This document shows, piece after piece, positions 28,044-37,303 of a DNA stretch of 64,000 nt. The DNA comes from Pseudaquidulcibacter saccharophilus (lineage in GTDB: Bacteria; Pseudomonadota; Alphaproteobacteria; Caulobacterales; Aquidulcibacteraceae): NCBI RefSeq assembly GCF_019455445.1, contig NZ_JAHWUS010000001.1, forward strand, positions 1,011,856 through 1,075,855, written 5' to 3'. Position 1 is the first letter of the stretch; every line of letters starts with the position of its first letter. The position numbers were made by a program, and so were the translations under genes. The notes beneath the pieces are model-generated. The model was not told the origin of the DNA. It searched no databases and saw nothing but the letters and a program-made list of their open reading frames with translations.

Positions 28044-29309
28044 ATGAAAGATTCTTTGAGCCATATTAAAGTAGTTGAACTATTCGCTGGTGTTGGCGGG
28101 TTTAGAATTGGCTTACAAAATGCGTCTGAAACATACAAGGTTGTTTGGAGCAATCAGTTCGAGCCTTCTACTAAATCTCAAATTGCGTCTGAAATTTATG
28201 AAGCAAGATTTGGGAAAGAAAACCATAGTAATGTGGATATTGGAAAAGTTCCCACATCTGAAATACCAAATCACGATATGCTGGTCGGTGGTTTTCCGTG
28301 CCAAGATTATTCTGTTGCCAGAACATTAAATCAGGCGGCTGGGCTAGTCGGGAAGAAAGGTGTTTTATGGTGGGAAATTGAAAGAATTATTCGAGAAAAA
28401 CACAATAAGCCTAAATTTGTATTTCTTGAAAATGTTGATCGATTGATTAAATCTCCTGCCAAGCAAAGGGGGCGTGATTTTGCTATTATGCTTTCTTCGT
28501 TGGCCTCACACGGATACATAATTGAATGGCGCGTAATTAATGCCGCTGATTATGGATTTCCACAAAGACGTAGAAGGGTTTTTATATTAGCTTATAAAGA
28601 AAATACCAATATTGCTAATAAAATTCATGCGTCAGTACAAAGTGATTGGTTGGTGAAGGATGGAACTATTGCAAAAGCTTTTCCTGTAATGCCAATTAAG
28701 CCTCTGAGAGAGGTTTATATTAGTAGTAACTTAGAAGAATTAACTGAATCTTTTAATATAATTGGCGGAGATTCACCTTTCGAAAATACTGGTATTTTGA
28801 TTGGTAATAAAGCTTATACTTTAAAAACTTCTTCAAGATATAATGGTAGAATAACAACCCTTAGTGATATCTTATTGGATGGAAACGTTCCTGAGAAATA
28901 TTATATAAATGAACAAGATTTGCATATTTGGAAATATCTAAAGGGTGCAAAAAAAGAAAAACGCATAAACAAAGCTAGTGGATTTGAGTATAATTATGCA
29001 GAGGGCGGTATGGTTTTTCCTGACGCCCTAGATAAGCCATCAAGAACTATAATTACTGGCGAAGGTGGCAGTGCGCCCTCAAGATTTAAGCACATTATAG
29101 AAGATAAAACCGGAAGATTAAGAAGGCTTACACCTATTGAGTTGGAAAGATTAAATATGTTTCCAGATAATCATACTGCTGAAGCTAGTGATGTTCGAAG
29201 AGCGTTCTTGATGGGAAATGCATTAGTTACTGGGGTTATAGAAAAAATAGCTGCATCCATTTTAGAAGTTGAAAACGCGAAAGATAGAATGGTCGAAAAT
29301 GCTATATGA
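28044..29309 (+). CDS. DNA (cytosine-5) methyltransferase, M.Sau3AI-like
   Basis: This protein methylates cytosine in its recognition sequence, protecting host DNA from the restriction enzyme encoded next to it. The 421-residue protein has motif I VELFAGVGGFRIGL (11-24), the catalytic PCQ loop GGFPCQDYS with Cys86, ENV (129-131), and QRRRRVF (motif VIII). After a target-recognition region (about 190-310), motifs IX/X follow (RRLTPIELERLNMFPDN, MGNALVTGVIEKIA). The endonuclease downstream resembles Sau3AI, so GATC (m5C) is the likely site. The gene is clearly more AT-rich than its neighbours, suggesting transfer. Its last bases overlap the endonuclease gene. Confidence 0.93.
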   Translation: MKDSLSHIKVVELFAGVGGFRIGLQNASETYKVVWSNQFEPSTKSQIASEIYEARFGKENHSNVDIGKVPTSEIPNHDMLVGGFPCQDYSVARTLNQAAGLVGKKGVLWWEIERIIREKHNKPKFVFLENVDRLIKSPAKQRGRDFAIMLSSLASHGYIIEWRVINAADYGFPQRRRRVFILAYKENTNIANKIHASVQSDWLVKDGTIAKAFPVMPIKPLREVYISSNLEELTESFNIIGGDSPFENTGILIGNKAYTLKTSSRYNGRITTLSDILLDGNVPEKYYINEQDLHIWKYLKGAKKEKRINKASGFEYNYAEGGMVFPDALDKPSRTIITGEGGSAPSRFKHIIEDKTGRLRRLTPIELERLNMFPDNHTAEASDVRRAFLMGNALVTGVIEKIAASILEVENAKDRMVENAI

Positions 29310-30615
29310 CGCTGCCGACAAAAGTTCGATTGAGAAATACGCAAAGCGATTATTGAATAAATCGTTATGTGACATGTTTCCTGAAGTTGCATCAATTAGT
29401 AAAAAAGGAAAAGGCGGCTTAGGGCAAAAAGTTGAAGAATTTTATTTTGGTTATAAACCAAATTCATATTCACAACCAGATTTTCCCCAAGCTGGGGTTG
29501 AGTTAAAAACTTGCCCTCTGAAAAAGACTTCAAAGGGTTTGAGAGCAAAAGAGAGAGTCGTTTTAAATATTATTGATTTTATGCAAGAACATAAGAGCAC
29601 ATTTGAAACCAGTAGCTTTTGGAAGAAAAATAAGCTTCTGCTTATGATGTTTTTCTTGTATTTAAACGATGTCCCTGATGTAGAGTTTATATTTAAGTAT
29701 ATATTTTTATGGCAATACCCAAATAAAGATCTTGAAATAATTAAGAATGATTGGGCGACAATAGTTTCTAAGATAAGAGATGGACGAGCACATGAACTTT
29801 CTGAGGGCGACACTCTATATTTAGGTGCTTGCACAAAGGGTAGTAAAGGTGGATTGAGTTCTAATTTTAGAGAACAGCCTTTTAATACTATAAAAGCGCC
29901 ACAAAGAGCATATTCCTTAAAACCCAGTTATGTGAATTCTATAATTGAACAATATACCAATAGTGCAGATTATGAATCATTAGTTTCATCGGATGATTTA
30001 AAAATAAAATCATTCGAAGAATTAATTATTGATAAATTTAAGGTGTTTTATGGAAAATCTATCAATGAGATAGCCGAAAATTTAGGGGTTAGTATTGGAG
30101 TTAGTAAAGACAAAGTAGCAACATTGTGTAGAGCTGTATTAGGAGTTTCAAACAAAAGAAAAATTGAAGAATTTGAAAAAGCTGACATTCAAATGAAGAC
30201 AATTCCTATAAACAGTTTAGGAACACCCATCGAAGAAATGTCTTTTAAACAGATATCATACAAAGAAATTTTGAATGAAGAATGGGAGAGTTCGTACTGG
30301 CATGACGCTCTAACTAAAAGATTCTTTTTTGTTGTTTTCGAAGAAATTAATGGAGTATCAATTTTAAGAAAAGCTATGTTTTGGACAATGCCTTATGAGG
30401 ATTTGCAACTAGCGAAAAAATTTTGGGAAGATACTAGATTTAAAATTGCTAACGATGATTTTGATAATTTCATAAAGTCGTCTGATGGCTTGCCTTGCTT
30501 TGTAAGAACTAAAGGACGGAATTCAAATGATGTTATGGAAACTCCTTCTGGTCGTATGGAGAGAAAGCGCGGATATTGGATTTCAAGAAGCTATATAAAG
30601 AAAATAATTTCATAA
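29299..30615 (+). CDS. Type II restriction endonuclease, Sau3AI/MutH family
   Basis: The start is placed at ATG 29299, giving 438 residues and an 11-base overlap with the methyltransferase gene; a longer TTG start at 29269 is possible. The N-terminal MutH-like catalytic domain has the D-(x)n-ExK site in PDFPQAGVELKTCPLK (Asp61, Glu68, Lys70). It is followed by AKERVVLNIIDF, RDGRAHELSEGDTLYLGACT and APQRAYSLKPSYV, segments that match my memory of Sau3AI closely. The C-terminal half is a second, non-catalytic MutH-like domain used for DNA looping in Sau3AI. Recognition of GATC is inferred from that similarity. It is AT-rich like its partner. Confidence 0.92.
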   Translation: MLYDAADKSSIEKYAKRLLNKSLCDMFPEVASISKKGKGGLGQKVEEFYFGYKPNSYSQPDFPQAGVELKTCPLKKTSKGLRAKERVVLNIIDFMQEHKSTFETSSFWKKNKLLLMMFFLYLNDVPDVEFIFKYIFLWQYPNKDLEIIKNDWATIVSKIRDGRAHELSEGDTLYLGACTKGSKGGLSSNFREQPFNTIKAPQRAYSLKPSYVNSIIEQYTNSADYESLVSSDDLKIKSFEELIIDKFKVFYGKSINEIAENLGVSIGVSKDKVATLCRAVLGVSNKRKIEEFEKADIQMKTIPINSLGTPIEEMSFKQISYKEILNEEWESSYWHDALTKRFFFVVFEEINGVSILRKAMFWTMPYEDLQLAKKFWEDTRFKIANDDFDNFIKSSDGLPCFVRTKGRNSNDVMETPSGRMERKRGYWISRSYIKKIIS

Positions 30616-30642
30616 ATAATAACCTATGTTTTCTAATACCCA

Positions 30643-30661
30643 CCCTCCCGCAAGGGGAGGG
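30643..30661. repeat. GC-rich palindrome in the intergenic region
   Basis: CCCTCCCGCAAGGGGAGGG forms a strong stem just after the endonuclease gene. There is no T-run on the plus side. It may terminate the restriction operon or be a REP-like unit; CTCCCGCAAGGGGAG-type palindromes are widespread in alphaproteobacterial intergenic DNA. Confidence 0.5.
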
Positions 30662-30739
30662 CAAAGTTTACACGATCTTATCCCCACCTCAACAAATGCC
30701 CCTATAATCATTCCCAAAAGGCCAATATTGAAAGTTTCG

Positions 30740-30801
30740 AAAATGATAGCATTTGATAGTTTTTGACGGCGGATTTTTTCTGGTAAAAATGCTATCATTT
30801 T
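30740..30801. repeat. 15-bp perfect inverted repeat
   Basis: AAAATGATAGCATTT (30740-30754) and AAATGCTATCATTTT (30787-30801) are exact reverse complements separated by 32 bases. A further GAAAATGAT half-site follows at about 30817. The spacing and position, 70-130 bases before the site-2-type protease gene, would suit an operator or looped regulator site, or the end of a decayed mobile element. Confidence 0.6.
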
Positions 30802-30870
30802 ATTATGCTTAGTTTTTGAAAATGATTTGTGCCTATTTACAATAAATCTATATGAACCTATCAAATCATC

Positions 30871-31632
30871 ATGCATAATTTGAAAAATTCAAAACTCGTA
30901 TTTCCTGCACTTGTTACTTTGGCTTTGGTTTTATTGGTGGTTCTTGATAAAATTGAAAGCGGCCTATTCGAAAGAATAATTTTTACGATTTTTGTGCTTG
31001 ATGTATGGATTATTGGGCTTTGTTTGCACGAATTTGCGCACGCCTATTCGGCATATAAATTTGGTGACAATGATGTTGCGCAAAAGGGTTATTTGACACT
31101 AAACCCGCTTTTGTATGGCAATGCGGCGACATCGTTTATTTATCCAATTATCATTCTTTTAATCGGTGGTTTGCCTTTGCCGGGTGGTGCAGTTTATCTT
31201 GATCATTCCAAAATTAAAACCAAGTTTGAAATTGCCCTGACCTATATTTGCGGTCCATTGGCGAATTTGTTTTTTGGGATTGGGTTGGGGTTAATTTATC
31301 TTGTTATGGGGCGGGTTGAGCATGACGCAATAATTGATGATGCCCTTACGCTGTCGGCATTTTTGCAATTTTATACGTTTATTTTCAACCTTTTGCCACT
31401 GCCGGGGTTTGACGGCTTTGGGGCATTATCAATTTATTTTAACCCCGAATTTCGTGCAAAAATGTTAAAACTATCGGCGATTATGATGGTTGGTCTTTTG
31501 TTTGCGGTATTCTATTTCCCCGGTGTGTTCTTTATTTTGCAACGCCCTGCGGTTGATGGCATTCAAATGATGGGCATGAATATTGACGCCCTTATGAACG
31601 GGTTTGATAATTTTATAAGCGGCGCAAATTAA
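30871..31632 (+). CDS. Site-2-type intramembrane metalloprotease (M50)
   Basis: The 253-residue polytopic membrane protein has the zinc motif HEFAH (His53, Glu54, His57) inside a hydrophobic segment, and a distal NLLPLPGFDG whose Asp completes the zinc site. No PDZ domain is present, which places it with the minimal Rip/YwhC-like M50B group, not RseP. Such proteases cut membrane-spanning substrates, often to release regulators. The target is unknown, and no anti-sigma factor gene is adjacent. A clear terminator overlaps its stop. Confidence 0.88.
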   Translation: MHNLKNSKLVFPALVTLALVLLVVLDKIESGLFERIIFTIFVLDVWIIGLCLHEFAHAYSAYKFGDNDVAQKGYLTLNPLLYGNAATSFIYPIIILLIGGLPLPGGAVYLDHSKIKTKFEIALTYICGPLANLFFGIGLGLIYLVMGRVEHDAIIDDALTLSAFLQFYTFIFNLLPLPGFDGFGALSIYFNPEFRAKMLKLSAIMMVGLLFAVFYFPGVFFILQRPAVDGIQMMGMNIDALMNGFDNFISGAN

Positions 31633-31668
31633 ACGCCCTTTCCGAAAATCCGAAAAGGGCGTTAAAAA
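31632..31668 (+). terminator. Terminator after the M50 protease gene
   Basis: The arms AACGCCCTTT and AAAGGGCGTT enclose a short loop and are followed by AAAAATTTT. T-rich sequence on both sides could also serve the leftward TonB receptor gene. Confidence 0.8.
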
Positions 31669-31690
31669 TTTTGTTTGTTAGCTTAAGATA

Positions 31691-34198
31691 TTAGTATTTA
31701 AGCGCAAAGTTCACACCAACCAAACGCGGTGCGCCGCGAATGAATGTAGGGATAGTCAAGCTATCACCAATATTACCGGCATCAAGAAGATATTCCTTGT
31801 CGGTTAGGTTGTTGGCAAATACTTCCACACTCCAGAGGGCGCTTTCGCTTTGATATTTTGCCGATAGATTAACCAGACCATAAGCGTCTTGATATTCATC
31901 AACTGCGCGGTCACGCAATAGTGGTGCAGTTGCCAATAAAGGTGGTTGCAAGTCACGGCGGTCATTATCATCCGAGAAGAAGGTTTTCGACTGCCAAGTA
32001 TAGGTTGGGGTTATCATAATTCGCCCCATGCCATTCAATGGAATTGTCCACGTGCCACCAACAGAAACCGCATTATCTGGTGATAGGCGGAATTGGTTGC
32101 CATCATATGCACCACCGTCAAAACGCGCGTGGTTATAGGCATAGGTTGCAAACATTTCCAAATTGTCCATTGGGCGTAGTTCGGCCGCAATTTCTGCACC
32201 CGGTGCATTTGCCTTGCCTGCGTTAATGGTCACAAGTTGCCCATTTGAATAAGACTGGGTTTGGAAGTTTTCGTATTTATAATAATAAACCGAACCATTA
32301 AGTTTTAATTTGCCACCCATTGTGCGCAAATTGCCGCCAATCTCAAATGAATCAACGGTTTCTGCCGGAAGCTCTGATATATTTACGCTTGTACCAGGAA
32401 GGTTTCCAGCATTGATTGAAATAACCTCTGGGCGGCGACCACGGGCATAAGATGCCCAAACACTGGCATTTTTGTCAAACTCATAACGGGTTACAATACG
32501 CCCTGCAAAGCCGTCAAAATTATCCTTTTTCTGAACCAATGCAGTTGGTTGGGTTAATGCGCCATAATTTGCCAATTGCCCACCGGTTAAAAGCGCGGTC
32601 ACAAGTGCCTGCCCTTGGTTTATATACGCCATACCGGTTGCGGTTTGTCCGGCATTAACCAATGCCGTTCCGTTGGAAATAAGGGTTGAAGCCACCAAAA
32701 GGTTGCCAAGGCGGCTTGGGCCATTCAGCAAGTCAGCTTGAAGACCAGACTTTTTATTATCCATTGTATAACGCAGACCACCGGTTACATCCCATTTATC
32801 GGTTACGTGCCAAGTTGCATCGGCAAAAAAATCATAAGATGATGATTGCGAATAATTGACGTATTGTTCGCGGTGCTCGGTTTTCATGCTATTATATAAT
32901 GCGGTGGCATAAGGGGTTGAAAAACCTGCGGCTTGCAAGAAACCAATACCAATTGCCTGTGCTTCTGCGGCACTTGGTGTAGAGCGGGTTGGGGTGGTGA
33001 TTAAATAACCAGACAATAATGCGGTTAGATAATGTTCATCCATTTGTGAGGCAAAGCGGGTGCTGTTATCTTCATTGATATAAGATACGCCGGCAAAACC
33101 TTCGATTGGGCCTTTGTCTTTAAAGGTTATACGCAATTCTTGTGAATATTGCTTGCCGTGTGCGTCTTCTGCACCTTGCATAAGGTTGATTGCACTGCCA
33201 TCGGGGTCGAATGCTTCAAATGCTTCAAAATCACGATAGCCAGTGATTGAAGTAAGGGTGAAGTTTTCGTTCAATTTCTTTTCGGCAATGAAGGTAAAGG
33301 TGTTTACGGTGCGATCAAGACCGATTTCTTTGCCATTTTCAAAGTTTGCATAAGATCTGTTTAATGCCGCCGGTGAATAAGGGCTTATGGTACCGCCATC
33401 AGGGATAAAAGTTCCTGATTTAAATGCGGTTCCGCTGTTTTTATCGTGGTGATAATTGTAAATGAAATCCATTTTTAAAGTATCATCAGGGCGCACACTT
33501 AGGACACCGCGCATTGCGTTTACCTTCGCCCCCTGAAGCTTGTCGCCACCAAGGGTGTTGTCGGTCCAGCCATCGCGTTGGCGCATGGTTCCGGCAATAC
33601 GAATTGCAACCTTATCCTCAATAATTGGCATATTTACCATGCCAAGGGCGCGGAAATAATTGTCTTCGCCGCCACCTAATTCAAGGCCGGCGTGAATTCC
33701 GGTAACATCGGCCTTATGTTGAATTACGTTGATGCCGCCAATCATTGCCGCACGACCGAATAGGGTGGCTTGTGGACCTTTTACAATTTCCACACGTTCA
33801 AGGTCATAAAGTTCGGTATATGCCCCGCGGTTACGTGATGCCGAAACGCCATCTTGGAAAATTGCAACGCGCGGTTCGTCAAATGCTGCACCGCTGTCGG
33901 TGGTAATGCCGCGAACCACAAAGCCCGAATTGTTTGCGCTTTGCTCTTGAACGCGAATACCTGGGGTGAATGCCGCAAGCTGGTCAAACTTGGTGATGCC
34001 AAGGCGGTTTAACTTCTCACTACCGAGGGCAAAAATAGATGTCGGAACTTTCTCAATTGCCTGCGAGCGTTTTTGCGCCGTAACAATAACGACCTCTTCT
34101 TTGGCTTGTGTAGTATCTTGTGCGAATGAGATTTGTGGAATAATTGCAAGGCCAATAATGGCAGTTGACGCAATCAAATGCGCCTTTAAATTAGACAT
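31691..34198 (-). CDS. TonB-dependent outer-membrane receptor
   Basis: The product is 835 residues from ATG 34198, which has an excellent GGAGGGAAG RBS; a longer frame start is unlikely. It has a signal peptide ending ISFAQ, a TonB-box-like stretch EEVVIVTAQ, and the plug domain (about 45-165) with VPTSIFALGSEKLNRLG and VEIVKGPQATLFGRAA. A roughly 22-strand barrel follows, ending in an aromatic-terminated strand (VNFALKY). The substrate is unknown; alphaproteobacterial relatives with IVTAQKR starts take up siderophores, sugars or aromatics. A low-complexity Ala/Leu/Gly/Gln stretch in the barrel (about 505-560) is unusual and probably an extracellular loop. No transport partners are adjacent. 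Confidence 0.94.
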   Translation of the reverse strand: MSNLKAHLIASTAIIGLAIIPQISFAQDTTQAKEEVVIVTAQKRSQAIEKVPTSIFALGSEKLNRLGITKFDQLAAFTPGIRVQEQSANNSGFVVRGITTDSGAAFDEPRVAIFQDGVSASRNRGAYTELYDLERVEIVKGPQATLFGRAAMIGGINVIQHKADVTGIHAGLELGGGEDNYFRALGMVNMPIIEDKVAIRIAGTMRQRDGWTDNTLGGDKLQGAKVNAMRGVLSVRPDDTLKMDFIYNYHHDKNSGTAFKSGTFIPDGGTISPYSPAALNRSYANFENGKEIGLDRTVNTFTFIAEKKLNENFTLTSITGYRDFEAFEAFDPDGSAINLMQGAEDAHGKQYSQELRITFKDKGPIEGFAGVSYINEDNSTRFASQMDEHYLTALLSGYLITTPTRSTPSAAEAQAIGIGFLQAAGFSTPYATALYNSMKTEHREQYVNYSQSSSYDFFADATWHVTDKWDVTGGLRYTMDNKKSGLQADLLNGPSRLGNLLVASTLISNGTALVNAGQTATGMAYINQGQALVTALLTGGQLANYGALTQPTALVQKKDNFDGFAGRIVTRYEFDKNASVWASYARGRRPEVISINAGNLPGTSVNISELPAETVDSFEIGGNLRTMGGKLKLNGSVYYYKYENFQTQSYSNGQLVTINAGKANAPGAEIAAELRPMDNLEMFATYAYNHARFDGGAYDGNQFRLSPDNAVSVGGTWTIPLNGMGRIMITPTYTWQSKTFFSDDNDRRDLQPPLLATAPLLRDRAVDEYQDAYGLVNLSAKYQSESALWSVEVFANNLTDKEYLLDAGNIGDSLTIPTFIRGAPRLVGVNFALKY

Positions 34199-34332
34199 AT
34201 TTCTTCCCTCCAAGGATGCGGTTTTTTATTACGCCCCATTTTTAACAATTGTGTAACATAAGCCCTTTGAATTGCAACGTTTCTGTAAGATATTTAAGCA
34301 ATAGCTAATGCAACCTATTGTCGCGCATAGGT

Positions 34333-34361
34333 AAAAAGCCCGAACATGACATTCGGGCTTT
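34333..34361 (-). terminator. Terminator after the phosphofructokinase gene
   Basis: Read leftward the stem is AAAGCCCGAA/TTCGGGCTTT with a 7-base loop, followed by T-rich sequence, about 35 bases after the stop. Confidence 0.85.
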
Positions 34362-34396
34362 GGAGATTTGATATTTATATTGTGTCTGTGATTTAA

Positions 34397-35653
34397 TTAT
34401 AAATCAAATTTTTCTAATTTCTTATCCACCGCCACATTTTTCAATGTAACATATGCTGGCATACCGTTTTTATATGGTGGGTAATCTTCACCTTGGATAA
34501 GCCCGCTTAGATAATCGCGGCACGCCTGTGTTATGCCAAAGCCATCTTCCGTGATGAAATCTTTCGGCATGAATTTCTCAACATTGGCAACATCGGCAAG
34601 TTTTGCTTCACCAATTTCCCAAACATATGGCACAGATGATTTGCGCACGATGGTTGGCATGATTGAATTATGCCCCTCTACCGCAAATTCAACCGCTGCT
34701 TTACCTAATGCATATGCTTGTTCAACGTCGGTTTTGCTTGCCAAATGGCGTGCCGCACGTTGCAAATAATCGGCAACTGCCCAGTGGAATTTATAGCCGA
34801 ATGCTTCTTTTACCATATTGGCGACCACAGGGGCGGCACCACCCAATTGCGCGTGACCAAAGGCATCTTTTGTGCCTTGCTCTGCCAAGAAGCGACCATC
34901 TGGGTAATGGCAACCTTCGGAAACCACAACCGAACAATAACCATATTGTTCAACCTTGGCTTTAACAATTGCCAAGAATTTTTCTTGGTTAAACTCAACT
35001 TCTGGGAAAAGGATAACCACAGGAATGTCATTATCCTCATCAGCAGCAAGACCACCGGCAGCGGCAATCCAACCTGCATGGCGACCCATAACCTCAAGCA
35101 CAAATACTTTGGTTGAAGTAAGCGCCATCGAACGCACGTCATATGATGCTTCACGGGTTGAAACCGCAATATATTTTGCCACAGAGCCAAAGCCAGGGCA
35201 GCAGTCGGTAATTGGCAAATCATTATCAACGGTTTTAGGAACGTGAATTGCCTGAATTGGATAACCCATTGCCTCCGAAAGCTGGGAAACCTTATAGCAT
35301 GTGTCGGCGCTGTCGCCGCCGCCATTATAAAAGAAATAGCCAATATTGTGTGCCTTGAATACTTCGATAAGGCGTTCATATTCGCGTTTATTTTTTTCCA
35401 AAGATTTTAATTTGAAACGGCAAGAGCCAAATGCACCAGATGGCGTATAACGAAGACCGGCAATTGCTTCATCGCTTTCTTGATACACATCAATCAAATC
35501 TTCGGTTAATGCGCCAATAATGCCGTTGCGCCCTGCATAAACTTTACCAATTTTATCTGGATGTTGTTTTGCGGTTTCGATAACCCCACAACCCGAAGCA
35601 TTAATAACCGAAGTAACACCACCTGATTGCGCGTAAAAAGCATTTTTGACCAT
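34397..35653 (-). CDS. pfp: PPi-dependent 6-phosphofructokinase
   Basis: The enzyme interconverts fructose-6-P and fructose-1,6-bisphosphate. The 418-residue protein starts MVKNAFYAQSGGVTSVINAS. The phosphate-donor site reads NGGGDSADT, with Asp where ATP enzymes have Gly, and the catalytic loop reads PKTVDNDLP with the PPi-type Lys. Both point to pyrophosphate as phosphoryl donor and a reversible reaction. MGRHAGWIAAAGGLA supplies the sugar-phosphate site. The presence of this gene argues that upper glycolysis/gluconeogenesis can run through PPi, unusual among alphaproteobacteria, which often rely on Entner-Doudoroff. Confidence 0.92.
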   Translation of the reverse strand: MVKNAFYAQSGGVTSVINASGCGVIETAKQHPDKIGKVYAGRNGIIGALTEDLIDVYQESDEAIAGLRYTPSGAFGSCRFKLKSLEKNKREYERLIEVFKAHNIGYFFYNGGGDSADTCYKVSQLSEAMGYPIQAIHVPKTVDNDLPITDCCPGFGSVAKYIAVSTREASYDVRSMALTSTKVFVLEVMGRHAGWIAAAGGLAADEDNDIPVVILFPEVEFNQEKFLAIVKAKVEQYGYCSVVVSEGCHYPDGRFLAEQGTKDAFGHAQLGGAAPVVANMVKEAFGYKFHWAVADYLQRAARHLASKTDVEQAYALGKAAVEFAVEGHNSIMPTIVRKSSVPYVWEIGEAKLADVANVEKFMPKDFITEDGFGITQACRDYLSGLIQGEDYPPYKNGMPAYVTLKNVAVDKKLEKFDL

Positions 35654-35867
35654 TGCCGAACCCTTCTATTAAATATGCCACCAATTAAATATTTAAGCCT
35701 TGTTAGCAAACTATTTTGACGCGTCAATAAATGTTTTGTCACACTTGGGCTTTCGTTGTGGCTTTTACTGTGATTGATTCCAATGTCTTATGGGAAAATT
35801 TTGCCTTTATCATTGCAATTTTGTTTCCAAGTCGCTAAATCGCACCTCGATAATAGGATTTTATGAA

Positions 35868-37244
35868 ATGACTTGGTCTCCAAACTCATGGCGTGCAAAA
35901 AACGCCAAGCACATTCCGAACGATTACCCAAGCCTTGAGGCATTGCAACAGGTTGAGGCAACTTTGTCCAAAAAACCGCCGTTGGTGGTCGCTAGTGAAA
36001 TTGAAAAGCTTAAAAAAGAACTTGCCAAAGTTGCACGTGGCGAAAGCTTTTTGTTGCAAGGTGGCGATTGCGCTGAATCATTCAGTGAATTTGAGGCAGA
36101 TCGCGTAATCCGTTATTTCCGCGTGTTTTTGCAAATGGCGGTGGTTTTGACTTTTGCCGGTGGTAAACATGTGGTCAAGGTTGGTCGCGTCGCAGGGCAA
36201 TTTGCCAAGCCGCGTTCTTCGCCAACTGAAACCATTGATGGCGTAACATTGCCATCTTATCGCGGTGACAATATCAACGGCCTTGAATTTAATGAAGAAA
36301 GCCGCCTTCCAGATCCGCAAAGATTATTACAGGCCTATAACCAATCTGCATCAACCATGAACCTTCTTCGTGCGTTGGCGACCGGTGGTTATGCCGATTT
36401 GGCGCATATCAATGACTGGAACCTTAACTTTATCAAAAGACAAGATAAGGTGCAGGAAGATTATTTGAAACTTTGTCACCATATTTCTGAAAGCCTTGAT
36501 TTCATTAATTCAATGGGCAAAGCGAATATCGCGACCGACACGGTTTCATTCTTTACATCGCATGAGGCGTTATTGCTTGGCTATGAAGAAGCATTGACCC
36601 GTAAAGACAGCTTGTTTGGCTCTGGCGGCTATTACGCAACTTCGGCACACATGCTTTGGATTGGTGATAGAACCCGTGGTCTTGATGATGCGCATATTGA
36701 ATACTGTCGTGGTGTTAAAAACCCAATTGGTATTAAATGCGGCCCGTCACTAACTGGTGATGAATTGCTTGCGCTTATTGACCGCGTGAACCCAACTAAT
36801 GAAGAAGGCAAACTAGTATTAATTGCGCGTTTTGGCTCTGATAAAATTGCTAATCACCTTCCTGAAATGGTGCGCAAAGTTACTGCTGCTGGTAAAAATG
36901 TTATTTGGTCATCTGACCCGATGCATGGAAACACCATCACTTCATCCAATGGCTTTAAAACCCGTCCGTTTGACCGCGTCATGAGTGAAGTAGTTCAATT
37001 CATGAATATCGTTCATGCCGAAGGGGCATATCCTGGTGGTATTCACCTTGAAATGACTGGTGACGATGTTACCGAATGTATCGGTGGTGCAATCGAAGTA
37101 ACCGAAGATTTATTGCCATCACGCTATAATACGCATTGCGATCCGCGTCTAAATGCAAGCCAATCTTTGGAACTTGCTTTTGAGATTGCCGGAAATTTAC
37201 GCACCGAGCGTAAAGAACAAAGAATGGCTGCTGCTGGTCTGTAA
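35868..37244 (+). CDS. Class II 3-deoxy-7-phosphoheptulonate (DAHP) synthase
   Basis: This is the first enzyme of the shikimate pathway, condensing PEP and erythrose-4-P. The start at 35868 gives MTWSPNSWRAKNAKHIPNDY, the standard N-terminus of plant/Mycobacterium-type (class II) enzymes; the open frame extends 26 codons upstream without an RBS. Signature segments are LQGGDCAESF (metal Cys), RVAGQFAKPRSSP, GIKCGPSL, WSSDPMHGNT (metal His) and GGIHLEMTG. At 458 residues it is full length. A terminator follows at 37253. Confidence 0.96.
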   Translation: MTWSPNSWRAKNAKHIPNDYPSLEALQQVEATLSKKPPLVVASEIEKLKKELAKVARGESFLLQGGDCAESFSEFEADRVIRYFRVFLQMAVVLTFAGGKHVVKVGRVAGQFAKPRSSPTETIDGVTLPSYRGDNINGLEFNEESRLPDPQRLLQAYNQSASTMNLLRALATGGYADLAHINDWNLNFIKRQDKVQEDYLKLCHHISESLDFINSMGKANIATDTVSFFTSHEALLLGYEEALTRKDSLFGSGGYYATSAHMLWIGDRTRGLDDAHIEYCRGVKNPIGIKCGPSLTGDELLALIDRVNPTNEEGKLVLIARFGSDKIANHLPEMVRKVTAAGKNVIWSSDPMHGNTITSSNGFKTRPFDRVMSEVVQFMNIVHAEGAYPGGIHLEMTGDDVTECIGGAIEVTEDLLPSRYNTHCDPRLNASQSLELAFEIAGNLRTERKEQRMAAAGL

Positions 37245-37252
37245 ATGAATTT

Positions 37253-37283
37253 AAAAGCCCTGTAAGACAGGGCTTTTATTTTA
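37253..37283 (+). terminator. Terminator after the DAHP synthase gene
   Basis: The stem AAAAGCCCTG/CAGGGCTTTT with a TAAGA loop is followed by ATTTTATTT. The stem is the same as in the 156-bp repeats but with a different loop. Confidence 0.9.
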
Positions 37284-37303
37284 TTTAAAATATAGAGGGT
37301 GTA

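Noticed and set aside
28044-30615. A larger defence island around the restriction pair
   Set aside because: Flanking genes are a cysteine synthase and an M50 protease; no integrase, toxin-antitoxin or other defence gene is seen.
30610-30876. 88-residue minus-strand frame after the restriction endonuclease gene
   Set aside because: It spans the GC palindrome and the 15-bp inverted repeat, has no RBS and no protein-like pattern; better explained as intergenic DNA.
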